From NCBI RefSeq assembly GCF_040361255.1, contig NZ_APNG01000012.1:62001-126000 (forward strand): a stretch of 64,000 nt of DNA, given 5' to 3'. This document shows positions 18,567-28,149 of this stretch, one piece after another. The notes under the pieces are model-generated. The model saw only the letters and a program-made list of their open reading frames with translations, was not told the DNA's origin and did not search any database. Each line of letters opens with the position of its first letter. Positions within the stretch are counted from its first letter, which is position 1. A program made the translations under genes and the position numbers. The stretch comes from Salinisphaera sp040361255. GTDB taxonomy: Bacteria; Pseudomonadota; Gammaproteobacteria; Nevskiales; Salinisphaeraceae.

Positions 18567-19757
18567 TCAGGCCTGTGGCTTGAGCAGCCGGCTGAGATAT
18601 TCCTTGATGCGTTGAAAGACGCCGCGTTTTTGCCAATTCTCGAGGGTAACCTGATGACAACGTGCGCGATCGTCATCGAAATCGCTGTCGAGCGCGGCGA
18701 AGGTGTCCGGGTCGATCATGGCGATGGCGATTTCGTCGTCCTTGCCCATGGAGCGGTGGTTGAAATTCGCCGACCCACTGATGGCCACCACGTCGTCGAC
18801 CAGCACGATCTTGGCGTGCAGCATCGTCGGCTGGTAACGGTAGAGATGGACGCCGGCCTCGAGCAGCGGTTGATAGGCATCATCGCCGGCGGCCCTCGCC
18901 ACCCGCGAATCGGTATACGGCCCCGGCATGAGCACTTCGATTTTCACCCCGCGTCGGGCGGCATTACAGAGCATGTCGATGGTGGCGGTATCGGGCACGA
19001 AATAGCCCGTGGTAATGCGTAGCCGACGCTGGGCGATCGAAATCACCAGCCGAAACAGGGTCGCGATATCGCTGTAGTTCACCGCGGCCGAAGTGCGCAG
19101 CACCTGGATGAGCGCGCCGTTTTCGTGCTCGGCGATGTCGGGATCGGACATCGCCCAGCTGTCGTCGAAACCACGCTCGCCGGCCTCGACCCAGTTCGAT
19201 AGAAAGGCACCGCGCAAGCCGTCGACCACCGGCCCGGTCAGACGAAAATGCGTTTCGCGCCATTCATTCGGCTCGCGCGCGTCACCATCCCATTCGGCGG
19301 CGATACCGACCCCGCCGGTAAAACCGATGCGGTTGTCCACCACCAGAATCTTGCGATGGGTGCGATTATCGGCCTGCCAGAAGCGCCAGCGCACGGCCGG
19401 ACGAAACCAGGCGATCCGGGCGCCGGCGTTTTCGAGTTCGGCCAGCACATCCTTGGGCATGGTGTGGGCGCCGAAGCTATCTAGCAGGATACGCACGCGA
19501 ACACCTGCGCGGGCACGTTCGGCCAAGGCATGGCCGAAACGCTCGGCGACCTCGCCCTGCCAGTAGATGAAGGTCAGAAAATCGATCGTCTCGGCGGCCG
19601 ACTCGACCGCCTCGATCATGGCTGGAAAGATCCGAACCCCGTTGACCAGACGCTCGATGCGATTGCCGCGCGTAAACGGAATACCGAGCGTGCCTTCCAG
19701 CGCGCGTCGGTAGGCATGCGAATCGGCGGACGAAGCAGCGGGTTGGGTCGTATTCAT
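18567..19757 (-). CDS. Phospholipase D-type cardiolipin synthase (ClsB-like)
   Basis: 396 residues with two HKD catalytic motifs. The first is variant in form (NRTHRKILVVDNRIGFTGG, about residues 130-148), and the second is LHAKIVLVDDVVAISGSANFN (about 317-337 in two parts). Both carry the His, Lys and Asp needed for phosphatidyl transfer. There are no transmembrane helices at the N-terminus, which matches ClsB rather than ClsA. It probably joins phosphatidylglycerol molecules into cardiolipin. It is first in a minus-strand series with a glycosyltransferase and YheT hydrolase upstream, with 13- and 5-base gaps. Confidence 0.87.
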   Translation of the reverse strand: MNTTQPAASSADSHAYRRALEGTLGIPFTRGNRIERLVNGVRIFPAMIEAVESAAETIDFLTFIYWQGEVAERFGHALAERARAGVRVRILLDSFGAHTMPKDVLAELENAGARIAWFRPAVRWRFWQADNRTHRKILVVDNRIGFTGGVGIAAEWDGDAREPNEWRETHFRLTGPVVDGLRGAFLSNWVEAGERGFDDSWAMSDPDIAEHENGALIQVLRTSAAVNYSDIATLFRLVISIAQRRLRITTGYFVPDTATIDMLCNAARRGVKIEVLMPGPYTDSRVARAAGDDAYQPLLEAGVHLYRYQPTMLHAKIVLVDDVVAISGSANFNHRSMGKDDEIAIAMIDPDTFAALDSDFDDDRARCHQVTLENWQKRGVFQRIKEYLSRLLKPQA

Positions 19758-19770
19758 GACAGGCAGGCGA

Positions 19771-20796
19771 TTATTTGTTTCGCAGCCTACACCACAGTCG
19801 TAACGGCCCGAAAACCCAGCACAAACCCACGACCATCAAAACACCCTGCACGGCGCGATTGTGCAGCACGCCGGTCGGCAGCCGATCGTGCGAGGCACTG
19901 GCATAACGGCGTGTGCCGAGCACCGGTTGCAGCGCGACATCGAGGGCCAGAAACGGCTGCCAACTCTGCGATACCGCCACGCCCGCCATACGCCAACTCA
20001 CCTTGAGCGCCGCGCACGTGCCGTATTCGCGCCATAGCGCGGCCAGCAGATCGATATACGGCGTCACGACAAGCCGCGCGGTCTGGCTCTGGCGTTTGTA
20101 CACGGCAGGCGCGCGCTCGAAAAAACAGGGCACATCGGCGCTATACATGGCCATGATCAACGCCATGAGCAGGTAACGCGCACGCTCGCCTTCCTGTTCG
20201 AAACGCCGCGCCGAGGTTGCAAGCCGATACGGGCACAGCCGCCAGCGCCCACCCGCGGCGATGGCCGCGGCCATGCGTTGATCTTCGAGAAATGGCAGGC
20301 GCGTATCGAAACCGCCGAGTTCGTGAAAAAAACGCGCGCGCATGATCAGGCCCTGATCGCCATTGATGCTGTAACGCCGTGATGTCGCACTCTTGGCTTC
20401 CAGATAGCGATAGAAAAACGCATGCCCCGCGGTTTCGCGCACGAAACGCAGCGCGAAATGTCCGGCCACGCGGTGATCGCCGATTTGATCCAAACAGGCG
20501 ATCGCCGCAGCGAGCTGGCCAGGGTGGGTCAGCCGGCTATCCGCATGCATAAAACACAGCCAGTCGTAGCGCGCGCGGGCTGCGGCCGTATTCATCTGGA
20601 TGCCGCGCCCGGACGCACTGGCAATCACCTCGGCCCCGGCCGCACGAGCCACGGCGACCGTGTCATCGCTCGAGCCGCCATCGGCGACGATCACCTGCAA
20701 AACGACATCGCGCTGGGCGGCCAGATCGGCCAGTAACGAGGTAATCGCCGTCGCTTCGTCGATCGCCGGCACGATCACGCTCAGCGAGACCGACAT
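19771..20796 (-). CDS. TIGR04283-type glycosyltransferase family 2
   Basis: 341 residues. A GT-A fold opens with LSVIVPAIDEATAITSLLADL; the nucleotide-sugar site is IVADGGSSDDTVAVAR and the DXD-like motif is CFMHADSRL. GDQGLIMRARFFHELGGFD and PFLEDQRMAAAI are conserved acceptor-side blocks. One or two C-terminal hydrophobic segments suggest membrane association. This subgroup has been linked to arsenosugar synthesis in some bacteria, but no arsenic genes are nearby, so that role is doubtful. It lies between a cardiolipin synthase and a YheT hydrolase. Confidence 0.78.
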   Translation of the reverse strand: MSVSLSVIVPAIDEATAITSLLADLAAQRDVVLQVIVADGGSSDDTVAVARAAGAEVIASASGRGIQMNTAAARARYDWLCFMHADSRLTHPGQLAAAIACLDQIGDHRVAGHFALRFVRETAGHAFFYRYLEAKSATSRRYSINGDQGLIMRARFFHELGGFDTRLPFLEDQRMAAAIAAGGRWRLCPYRLATSARRFEQEGERARYLLMALIMAMYSADVPCFFERAPAVYKRQSQTARLVVTPYIDLLAALWREYGTCAALKVSWRMAGVAVSQSWQPFLALDVALQPVLGTRRYASASHDRLPTGVLHNRAVQGVLMVVGLCWVFGPLRLWCRLRNK

Positions 20797-20801
20797 GCCG
20801 C

Positions 20802-21833
20802 TTAGCCGGCTTCCTCGGCCTCGCTGACCGATGCCGGGCCAACGAAGCCGGGCAAACGTTCACGCAACCAGGCCGGAATGCGCTGTTCCAGCCAGTAGAC
20901 CGGCTCGCCGTAACGCCCGGCACTCACAAAGCCCACATGGCCACCATGACGCGAGACTTCCAGGCGTACCGCCTGGGAAAGCGCCTCGGGTCCGGGAATG
21001 ATGTCCGGTGCCATGAACGGGTCATCCTCGGCATGGATCACCAGCGTGGGCACACGGATATGCTTGAGAAACGGGCCGCTGCTGGAGCGTTCGTAGTAAT
21101 CATCGGCATCACGAAAGCCGTTGAGCGGCGCGGTGATGGCATTATCGAAGGCGGGAAAGTCGCGCAGCTTGCGAAAATCCGGATAGGGCTGCGGGGCTTC
21201 GATGAGCTTGAACTTGGTCTCGTAGGCCTCGCGCAGGCCATTGATCAGATGCGCCTGATAGATACGCGACAGCCCCTGCTGAATGGCCTCGGCACAGCGC
21301 TTGAGATCGTAGGGCACGGATACCGCCGTAGCACAGGCCAGCGGCGCCGCACGTCCCTGCTCGCCCAGATACTTGAGCAGTACGTTGCCGCCCAGCGAAT
21401 ACCCCACCGCGGCCAGCGGTGCGCGCGCAAAACGCCGGCGCACATGGGCGACCACGGTTTCGAAGTCGCCGGTTTCTCCCGAGTGATAGCTGCGGGCCAG
21501 CCGGTTGGGCTCGGCGGCGCCGCGAAAATGCATGAGCACGCCGCGCGCGCCGTGGGCATCGGCCTGGCGCAGCAGGCCGCGGGCATACTTGGATTCCAGC
21601 GAACCGTTGAGCCCGTGCAGCACGATCACCACCGGCGCATCGGCATCCAGGCCGCGCTCGGGCAGCCACGACAAATCCAGAAAATCGCCGTCGTCGAGTT
21701 CCAGGCGTTCGCGCTCGACTTCGATCGGCGGCGCCGAGCGCATCTTGGAGGCGAACACGGTCTGTGCGTGCGCGTTGCGCAGCCAGAATGCCGGTTCGAA
21801 TTCGCTGCGAATCAGCATGAGAGGCACCGGCAA
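20802..21833 (-). CDS. YheT-family alpha/beta hydrolase
   Basis: 343 residues; a start at the second ATG (21818) is also possible. The signature FWLRNAHAQTVFASKMR at the N-terminus and the nucleophile elbow GYSLGGNVLLKYLGE are diagnostic of the YheT/ABHD group. The acid is likely in HAEDDPFMAPD and the histidine in HGGHVGF. Family members are carboxylesterases or lipases of uncertain substrate. Only five bases separate it from the glycosyltransferase, so they are probably cotranscribed. Confidence 0.87.
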   Translation of the reverse strand: MPVPLMLIRSEFEPAFWLRNAHAQTVFASKMRSAPPIEVERERLELDDGDFLDLSWLPERGLDADAPVVIVLHGLNGSLESKYARGLLRQADAHGARGVLMHFRGAAEPNRLARSYHSGETGDFETVVAHVRRRFARAPLAAVGYSLGGNVLLKYLGEQGRAAPLACATAVSVPYDLKRCAEAIQQGLSRIYQAHLINGLREAYETKFKLIEAPQPYPDFRKLRDFPAFDNAITAPLNGFRDADDYYERSSSGPFLKHIRVPTLVIHAEDDPFMAPDIIPGPEALSQAVRLEVSRHGGHVGFVSAGRYGEPVYWLEQRIPAWLRERLPGFVGPASVSEAEEAG

Positions 21834-21861
21834 TACGTGAACGAGTTCATAGCGGTCTACT

Positions 21862-22569
21862 TTACCGGCCTAGCGTTTCATCCAGATAACCATCGCCGAG
21901 CTGACGCATCTGGCGCATGATCCAGGCCGCCTGACCCCGCACATAAGGCCCCGGCGAGGCCGCGCTGTATTTTTCCGGATTGGGCAATACCGCGGCCAGG
22001 CGCGCGCACTGGGCGGTGCTGAGCTGGCTGGCACTGATCCCGAACAACCGCTGGGCGGCTGCGCCCACACCGAATACGCGGTCGTCGAACTGGGCGATAT
22101 TGAGATAGACCTCGAGAATACGTCGCTTGGGCCAGAGCACTTCGAGCCAGACCGTGAGATAGGCCTCGATGGCCTTGCGGATATAGCTTTTCGCCGGCCA
22201 CAGAAACAGATTCTTGGCGGTTTGCTGGCTGATCGTGCTCGCGCCGCGAATGGTGCCGCCTTCGGCGTTGTCGACCAGCGCATCGCCAATCGCCGACCAC
22301 ACGAAGCCGTGATGGCTGGGGAAGGTCTGGTCTTCGGAGGCCACCGCGGCCAGCGGCATGCAGGCGGCCATATCGTCCAAATCGGTCCAGCGGTAGAAGA
22401 TCGTCGGACCCTGGTCGCTGGCCTCGCTTTGAAGATGAACGCGCAGCATGTACGCCGTCACCGGCGGGTTGACCCAGCGCATGAGCAGAATCATCGCTGC
22501 CGGCGCGAGCAAGAGCACGCCGACAGCGATCAGCACATAGCGAAAGGGTCGTCTAAACAGAACGCTCAA
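21862..22569 (-). CDS. mtgA: Monofunctional peptidoglycan glycosyltransferase MtgA
   Basis: 235 residues with one N-terminal transmembrane helix (about 10-31) and a GT51 domain in the periplasm. The catalytic glutamate is in ASEDQTFPSHHGF. GASTISQQTAKNLFLWP and RRILEVYLNIAQF are conserved motifs 2 and 4. It polymerises lipid II without crosslinking. The start is a TTG overlapping the upstream gene's TGA (TTGA), so translation is coupled to the SYLF gene. Confidence 0.92.
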   Translation of the reverse strand: MSVLFRRPFRYVLIAVGVLLLAPAAMILLMRWVNPPVTAYMLRVHLQSEASDQGPTIFYRWTDLDDMAACMPLAAVASEDQTFPSHHGFVWSAIGDALVDNAEGGTIRGASTISQQTAKNLFLWPAKSYIRKAIEAYLTVWLEVLWPKRRILEVYLNIAQFDDRVFGVGAAAQRLFGISASQLSTAQCARLAAVLPNPEKYSAASPGPYVRGQAAWIMRQMRQLGDGYLDETLGR

Positions 22570-23534
22570 TAGTTGCTGTTGCCGCTACCGTAGTCGCCGC
22601 TACCACCACCCTGGTTGTAGTTGTCGTCGCTGGCGCTGTTGTTCTGGTTGTAGCCGCTATTGCCGCTGTTGTCCCGGGCGTCGTAATTGCCCTGGCGCAC
22701 TTCCACGCCGTTACCGCTTTCGTAGGGCACGGTCTGGCCGCGGCTGTAATCGTCCTGTTGCGCGCCGTTGCCGCCCGAATTGCCGTTGTTGTTGCGCGAA
22801 TCCATGCTCGTGCCGCGGGTCGCGGCCTCGCGATCGAACTCGCTGGACGGCGGCATGTAGCGATCCAGCGTATACACGAATTTCTGCCCGGGCTGCGGCA
22901 GACTGGATTCGTCGCTGCTACGCAGGATGGTGTAAGCATCGATACCGGCCTTGTCGTAGAACAGCCAGTTCGCTTCGCGATCGATGCTGATCTTGCCGCC
23001 TTCGAGCGACACGCCGGCGAACAACCCGCGCGAACGCGAGTAGGAGTAGACCTCGGCATCGAAGCCGAGATTGGTCGACGCGCCCGCGCTACGCCCGACC
23101 GGGCCCGCCGCCACCGCGGCATCGGCGCCGAGGTTGATCTGGCCATTGGCGATCTTGTCGATGCTGCGCTGGGTCTTGAACACCAGGATGATGTCCGACG
23201 ACGACGCGCCGATCTGCCAGCCGATCGAGCCGCCGGTCAGCGAGATGAAGCTCGGGTTCGACCAGCTGCCGTCGGCGGTACGTACCGACAATACGCCCTT
23301 GCCGTGGCGCCCGCCGACGATGAAGCCGGCCTTGAACACGCTGGGAATGACGGCGATGCCATAGGCCTGGCCCAGCAGGGCCGGCGGGATGGCATTTTCA
23401 GGGATATCCACGAACTGACGTACGACGGTGGTCGCATCGTCGAGTTCCTGGGCCTGTTCGCTGGCCGCCAGGGCAGTCGTGGTGACCGACAGCAGCGCGA
23501 TCGCTGCCACGAACGCCGTGATCCATTGTTTCAT
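22566..23534 (-). CDS. SYLF/Ysc84-type lipid-binding protein with low-complexity tail
   Basis: 322 residues: signal peptide MKQWITAFVAAIALLSVTTTALA, then a SYLF domain (about residues 30-225) containing GIAVIPSVFKAGFIVGGRHGKGV and ISLTGGSIGWQIGASSSDIILVF in parts. The last 80 or so residues are rich in Asn, Gly, Ser, Tyr, Asp and Gln. SYLF proteins bind phosphoinositides in eukaryotes; the bacterial role is not settled. The tail is probably disordered and may bind cell-envelope polymers, which would fit the coupled mtgA gene; that is inference. Confidence 0.85.
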   Translation of the reverse strand: MKQWITAFVAAIALLSVTTTALAASEQAQELDDATTVVRQFVDIPENAIPPALLGQAYGIAVIPSVFKAGFIVGGRHGKGVLSVRTADGSWSNPSFISLTGGSIGWQIGASSSDIILVFKTQRSIDKIANGQINLGADAAVAAGPVGRSAGASTNLGFDAEVYSYSRSRGLFAGVSLEGGKISIDREANWLFYDKAGIDAYTILRSSDESSLPQPGQKFVYTLDRYMPPSSEFDREAATRGTSMDSRNNNGNSGGNGAQQDDYSRGQTVPYESGNGVEVRQGNYDARDNSGNSGYNQNNSASDDNYNQGGGSGDYGSGNSNY

Positions 23535-23653
23535 CTATGCTTTCCCCTGCTTGCGGAGTTGAAGCCGGCGCCAACGCCGACTCGAATCGAGAATTACGCG
23601 CGATCAGACCGCAACCGCAACCACAGGTTCACATTCGGTGGCATGCGCCGCGA

Positions 23654-25741
23654 TCAGCCCGGCCCCTCCATCAGCCGCTTCTGAGCGGCCAGCGGCGGTT
23701 CGTCGCCGACCGGCTCGGCACGCGTATAGCGCCCGTCTTCGCCCAGCAGCCATGCCTGACTGTTGTCGGCGAGGTAGAGCGCCAGTTCGCGCTGCACCCG
23801 ATCATATAACGCCGGGCTGGTCACGGGAAAGCAGGTTTCGACGCGGCGGAAGAAATTCCGATCCATCCAGTCGGCGCTGGCCAGATACAGCTCGGGGTCG
23901 TCGTCGTTGGCGAAATAGAACACTCGTGTGTGCTCGAGAAACCGGCCGACGATCGAACGCACATGAATATTCTCCGACACGCCGGCCACACCCGGGCGCA
24001 GACAGCAGATACCGCGCACGATCAGCTCGATCTTCACCCCGGCCTGGGAGGCGGCATAGAGCGCACGAATCACCTGCGGCTCGACCAGAGAATTCATCTT
24101 GGCAATGATGTGGCCCGGCTTGCCGGCCTTCGCATGCTCGGCCTCGCGGCCGATCTTTTCGATGATCGCTGCATGCAGGCGAAACGGCGCATCCAGCAGC
24201 CGTGCCAGTCCCGAGACCTTGCCCAGGCTGGTGAGCTGCAGAAACATCTCGTGCACATCGTTGCCGAGATCGTCGTCGCAGGAGAACAGACCGTAGTCGG
24301 TATACAGCCGTGCGGTCTTGGGATGGTAGTTGCCGGTGCCCAGATGCACGTAGTTGTGCAAACCGTCGGTTTCGCGGCGCACGATCAGTGTCATCTTGGC
24401 GTGGGTCTTGTAACCGACCACGCCATAGACCACATGCGCGCCGGCGGCCTGCAGCCGGTTGGCCAGCTCGATGTTGTCGGCTTCGTCGAAACGCGCACGC
24501 AGCTCCACGACCACGGTGACTTCCTTGCCGGCCCGCGCGGCTTCGACCAGCGCATCGACTACCGCCGAATCGGGCCCGGTGCGATACAGCGTCTGCTTGA
24601 TCGCGAGTACGCGCGAATCCGACGCGGCCCGGCGCACGAAATCGATCACCGGCAGGAACGAATCGAAGGGGTGATGCAGCAACACGTCCGAGGCACGAAT
24701 CTCGGCAAACAGATCGCCACTGGGCCCGAGTTCGCTGGGCAGGCGCGGCGAAAACGCCGGATACTTCAGATCCGGGCGATCGACCGTATCCAGTAGCGAC
24801 ATCAGGCGGTTGACGTTGACCGGCCCGTCCACCTGGAACAGATCCTCGCGCGACAGCAAAAAGCGATCGAGCAGGTATTTGCTCAACGAGTCGGGGCAGT
24901 TATGCGCGACTTCCAGGCGCACGCAATCGCCATAGCGGCGTGACGGCAACTCGCCCTCGACCGCGCGCAGCAGATCGTCGACCTCTTCTTCGTCGACGAA
25001 CAGATCGGAATTGCGCGTCACGCGGAATTGGTAGCAGCCGCGCGTGCCCATGCTCGGGAACAGGTCGCCGACATGCTGATGGATGATCGACGACAGGAAC
25101 ACGAAATCGTGCGGACCGCTGCCGGTTTCCTGGGGCAGCTGGATCACCCGCGGCAGCGCGCGCGGCGCCTGCACCACGGCATAATCGATCTTGCGTCCGA
25201 AGGCATCGGTGCCGTCGAGCGATACGATGAAATTCAGCGACTTGTTGAGAATGCGCGGAAACGGATGCGCCGGGTCCAGCCCCAGCGGGCTGATCACCGG
25301 CAGCAATTCCTCCTCGAAGAACTGGGCCAGCCACGCGCGCTGCTCGGCGTTCCATTCCGAACGGCGCAGAAAGCGGATACCCTCCTCCTGCAACGCCGGA
25401 ATCAATTCGTTGTTGAGCGTGCTGTATTGTTTGGCCACCAACTCGTGTGCACGCATGCTGATCGCACGCAGTGCTTCGGTGGGCGTGCGGTTGTCGGCCT
25501 CGGTGGGCGAGTTGACCAGTTCGGCCTTCTGCTTGAGCCCGGCCACGCGCACCTCGAAGAACTCGTCCAGATTGGTCGAGGAAATACACAGGAATTTCAG
25601 CCGCTCGAGCAGCGGCACGCGCGTATCGCGGGCCTGTTCGAGCACCCGATCATTGAATTCGAGCAGCGACAACTCGCGATTGATGAACAGATCGGGGGCA
25701 TCGAGCTCGCGCTCTGCGACGTCTTTGGCGTTTGCACTCAT
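23654..25741 (-). CDS. ppk1: Polyphosphate kinase 1
   Basis: 695 residues from the ATG at 25741; the open frame extends 243 codons further, but that part overlaps the divergent PhzF-like gene and has no PPK homology. Domains in order: N-terminal helical (INRELSLLEFNDRVLEQA), head, and two phospholipase D-like catalytic domains. The autophosphorylated histidine lies in VGYKTHAKMTLIVRRE and the second His region in YVHLGTGNYHPKTARLYTDYG (in two parts). It makes polyphosphate from ATP reversibly. No ppx gene is adjacent. Confidence 0.95.
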   Translation of the reverse strand: MSANAKDVAERELDAPDLFINRELSLLEFNDRVLEQARDTRVPLLERLKFLCISSTNLDEFFEVRVAGLKQKAELVNSPTEADNRTPTEALRAISMRAHELVAKQYSTLNNELIPALQEEGIRFLRRSEWNAEQRAWLAQFFEEELLPVISPLGLDPAHPFPRILNKSLNFIVSLDGTDAFGRKIDYAVVQAPRALPRVIQLPQETGSGPHDFVFLSSIIHQHVGDLFPSMGTRGCYQFRVTRNSDLFVDEEEVDDLLRAVEGELPSRRYGDCVRLEVAHNCPDSLSKYLLDRFLLSREDLFQVDGPVNVNRLMSLLDTVDRPDLKYPAFSPRLPSELGPSGDLFAEIRASDVLLHHPFDSFLPVIDFVRRAASDSRVLAIKQTLYRTGPDSAVVDALVEAARAGKEVTVVVELRARFDEADNIELANRLQAAGAHVVYGVVGYKTHAKMTLIVRRETDGLHNYVHLGTGNYHPKTARLYTDYGLFSCDDDLGNDVHEMFLQLTSLGKVSGLARLLDAPFRLHAAIIEKIGREAEHAKAGKPGHIIAKMNSLVEPQVIRALYAASQAGVKIELIVRGICCLRPGVAGVSENIHVRSIVGRFLEHTRVFYFANDDDPELYLASADWMDRNFFRRVETCFPVTSPALYDRVQRELALYLADNSQAWLLGEDGRYTRAEPVGDEPPLAAQKRLMEGPG

Positions 25742-25816
25742 GCGAAATCGACTCGCGGCGCGAGGCGCCGGCTTGAAAAATGGGCTTAACGGATAGCAAC
25801 AGCAGATGACATTTCC

Positions 25817-26653
25817 ATGACAGACGCGATACTGCAACTCAGCGCCTGGCATATCGATGCCTTTACCGACCGCGTATTTCGCGGCAACCCGGCCGCGGTG
25901 GTCCTGCTCGACGACTGGCTCGATGATACGACGCTGCTCGCGATCGCGGCCGAGCACAACCTGGCCGAAACCGCGTTCGTCGTACCCGGCGACACGACGC
26001 ACCAGCTGCGCTGGTTCACGCCGACCTGCGAGGTCGAGTTGTGCGGTCACGCCACGCTGGCCAGCGCCTATGTGCTGTTGCACTGTCGCACGGGCTTTCG
26101 CGCGCCACTGCGTTTTGCCACCCGCCATGCCGGCGAACTCGGCGTGCGCGAAACCGACGGCATGCTTTGGCTGGATTTTCCCAGCCGACCGGCACAGCCG
26201 CTCGAGCGCGCGCCCGCAGCGGTGGAAGCCGCGCTGGGCGCAACCAGCGTGGCCTGGCATGTCGGCGCCAATCACTTGGCCATATTCGACCAGGCCGCCA
26301 TCGTAGCCGCGCTCGCGCCCGATATGCGCGCGCTGGCGGCCTGCAATCGCGAAGACAATCGCGGCGTGATCGCCACCGCCCCCGCCGACGACGGCATACA
26401 CGATTTCGTCTCCCGCTATTTCGCACCCGCGCACGGTATCGACGAAGACCCGGTCACCGGCTCGGCGCACTGTACGCTCGCCCCCTACTGGGGCGCGCGT
26501 CTACACAAGACCGAACTCGCCGGACGCCAGATCTCGCGCCGCGGCGGCACCGTCATTTGCCGGCTGGCCGACGATCGCGTGCATCTGGGCGGGCGTGCCG
26601 TACGCTATGCCGAGAACCAACTCTTCATCGACCTTGAGGCCGCTCGCTCATGA
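25817..26653 (+). CDS. PhzF-family isomerase-like protein
   Basis: 278 residues with the twin alpha/beta-barrel PhzF fold. The catalytic glutamate is E51 in NLAETAFV. CEVELCGHATLASAYVL and GIDEDPVTGSAHCTLAPYWG are the family's paired motifs. Members isomerise small metabolites by proton transfer; no phenazine genes are present, so the substrate is unknown. It is translationally coupled to the DUF423 gene by an ATGA overlap. Confidence 0.88.
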   Translation: MTDAILQLSAWHIDAFTDRVFRGNPAAVVLLDDWLDDTTLLAIAAEHNLAETAFVVPGDTTHQLRWFTPTCEVELCGHATLASAYVLLHCRTGFRAPLRFATRHAGELGVRETDGMLWLDFPSRPAQPLERAPAAVEAALGATSVAWHVGANHLAIFDQAAIVAALAPDMRALAACNREDNRGVIATAPADDGIHDFVSRYFAPAHGIDEDPVTGSAHCTLAPYWGARLHKTELAGRQISRRGGTVICRLADDRVHLGGRAVRYAENQLFIDLEAARS

Positions 26654-27024
26654 CCCAATTCGCACTCGCCGCGGCCAGTCTGTACGGGCTGATCGGGGTA
26701 CTGCTCGGCGCCTTTGGCGCTCATGCCCTGGCCGACCGGCTGACTGCCGACATGCAGGCGATCTGGCATACCGCCGTGCAGTATCAGTTCTATCACGCGC
26801 TCGCGCTGCTCGGCGTCGGCCTGCTCGCCCGCCAGGGCGTGGGCTCCGCAGGCATGAGCGTGGCCACGATCTGCTTTGTTCTGGGCACGCTCGTTTTCTC
26901 CGGCAGCCTGTATCTGCTCGCCTTTTCGGGCATTCGCTGGCTGGGCGCGATCACGCCCATCGGCGGCGTGCTGCTGATCGTGGGCTGGGCGGCGCTGTTG
27001 TGGGCGGTGCTGCGCGGCCAGTAG
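26650..27024 (+). CDS. DUF423 small membrane protein
   Basis: 124 residues with four predicted transmembrane helices. LIGVLLGAFGAHAL near residue 15 and WHTAVQYQFYHALALL near residue 38 are the DUF423 (YgdD-like) signature. The start overlaps the PhzF-like stop. The function is unknown; it is a common passenger in gammaproteobacterial operons. Confidence 0.88.
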   Translation: MTQFALAAASLYGLIGVLLGAFGAHALADRLTADMQAIWHTAVQYQFYHALALLGVGLLARQGVGSAGMSVATICFVLGTLVFSGSLYLLAFSGIRWLGAITPIGGVLLIVGWAALLWAVLRGQ

Positions 27025-27034
27025 CTCGTCGGGC

Positions 27035-27496
27035 CTAGCCGATCTCGCGCAGCGTGATCAGCGCCTTGTCGACATGCCGGTTCGCGGCCATCTGGGCCTG
27101 ATAGCGCAGACGCACGATGCCCTCGCGATCAATCACGAAGGTCACCCGGTTGCCCAGCACGCCCAGCGCACGACCCACATCGAAGGCCTTGGACAGCGAA
27201 CCGTCCTCATCGGCAATTAACGCAAAATCGAGCGCGTGTTTCTCTGCGAAGTCCCGATGGCTGGCATCGTCATCGGCGCTGATACCGATGACCTCGGCAT
27301 CCATGGCGTTGAAGGCCTCGAGTTGATCGCGAAAGCCACAGGCCTGGCGGGTACACACGGGCGTACCGTCGCGCGGATAGAAATAGACCACGAGCGGCCG
27401 CTCTCCGAGCGACGCCTCGGTGTCGATCTCGCGCCCGTCGTGGGCACGGCGCTGGATAGCGGGGGCACGATCGCCGACATCAATTTTATGACTCAT
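27035..27496 (-). CDS. bcp: Peroxiredoxin, Bcp/PrxQ type
   Basis: A 153-residue thiol peroxidase. The peroxidatic cysteine is C48 in DGTPVCTRQACGF, with the second cysteine at C53 five residues later, the helix-borne resolving position of the PrxQ group. The usual TPGCT is TPVCT here. FALIADEDGSLSKAFDVG and VTFVIDREGIVR match the family core. The protein is cytosolic and reduces hydroperoxides with thioredoxin. Only four bases separate it from the upstream DUF4112 gene. Confidence 0.92.
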   Translation of the reverse strand: MSHKIDVGDRAPAIQRRAHDGREIDTEASLGERPLVVYFYPRDGTPVCTRQACGFRDQLEAFNAMDAEVIGISADDDASHRDFAEKHALDFALIADEDGSLSKAFDVGRALGVLGNRVTFVIDREGIVRLRYQAQMAANRHVDKALITLREIG

Positions 27497-27500
27497 GAGC

Positions 27501-27977
27501 TTACCCGAATAGCGCGCGCCAGAGCACGACGGTGACGATGAATGCAGCGGCCAGCCCCAGACTAACGCCTAACGCGCCGCCCCAGCGAGCGGTTTTTTTT
27601 TCGGTTTGGGTGGTTTTTTCCAGCCAGCGTCGTAACACACGCTCGTTACGACGATTGGCCTTCCAGGCAATATCGAAAATATCGCCGACCACCGGCACCA
27701 GGCCGACGAGGAAATCCACGCCCGCGTTGGCCCCCATACGCATCCATACGCTTTTGGGCGCACCCAGACGCAAGGCTTCGATCACCAGCAGGCTCGACAG
27801 CCCCGCACCGACCAGATCGCCAGCAAAGGGCACGAGGCCGGCAATGCCGTCGATGCCCACGCGTTTACGGATAACCGGAATTTCGAAGGCATCGTCGAGC
27901 CACCACGCGAGTCGGTCGATCCGGCTGAGGCTGGCACGGCGCTTGGCAAGCAGGGCGGGCGAAACGGTGTCGTTCAT
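27501..27977 (-). CDS. DUF4112 membrane protein
   Basis: 158 residues from the ATG at 27977, preceded by AAAGG at a suitable distance; the longer frame adds 36 unlikely residues. The conserved DUF4112 block RLAWWLDDAFEIPVIRKRVGIDGIAGLVPFAGDLVGA (two parts) occupies residues about 20-56, and GVDFLVGLVPVVGDIFDIAWKANRRNE follows. Two amphipathic hairpins and one C-terminal helix suggest membrane association. The function is unknown. Confidence 0.86.
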   Translation of the reverse strand: MNDTVSPALLAKRRASLSRIDRLAWWLDDAFEIPVIRKRVGIDGIAGLVPFAGDLVGAGLSSLLVIEALRLGAPKSVWMRMGANAGVDFLVGLVPVVGDIFDIAWKANRRNERVLRRWLEKTTQTEKKTARWGGALGVSLGLAAAFIVTVVLWRALFG

Positions 27978-28149
27978 TAGGCAACCTTTAAGATTTATGC
28001 CGCCACGGCCGCGCTGGCGTCTTTTGCGCGTGCCAGACGTCGCCCCGCGCGTGTCGTTTGCTGAGGACAGGTAAACGAGCGGCACTGATATTTGCGATCA
28101 TTGTAGGCGGATTCACCGCCCGACTGCGTTTAGCGGGCCAAGGAACGAC

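Noticed and set aside
19771..20796. Arsenosugar role for the TIGR04283-type glycosyltransferase
   Set aside because: No ArsS, ArsM or other arsenic genes lie near it, so only the general glycosyltransferase call is kept.
23654..26470. A 938-codon open frame for polyphosphate kinase
   Set aside because: The first 243 codons overlap the divergent PhzF-like gene and show no PPK similarity; the true start is at 25741.
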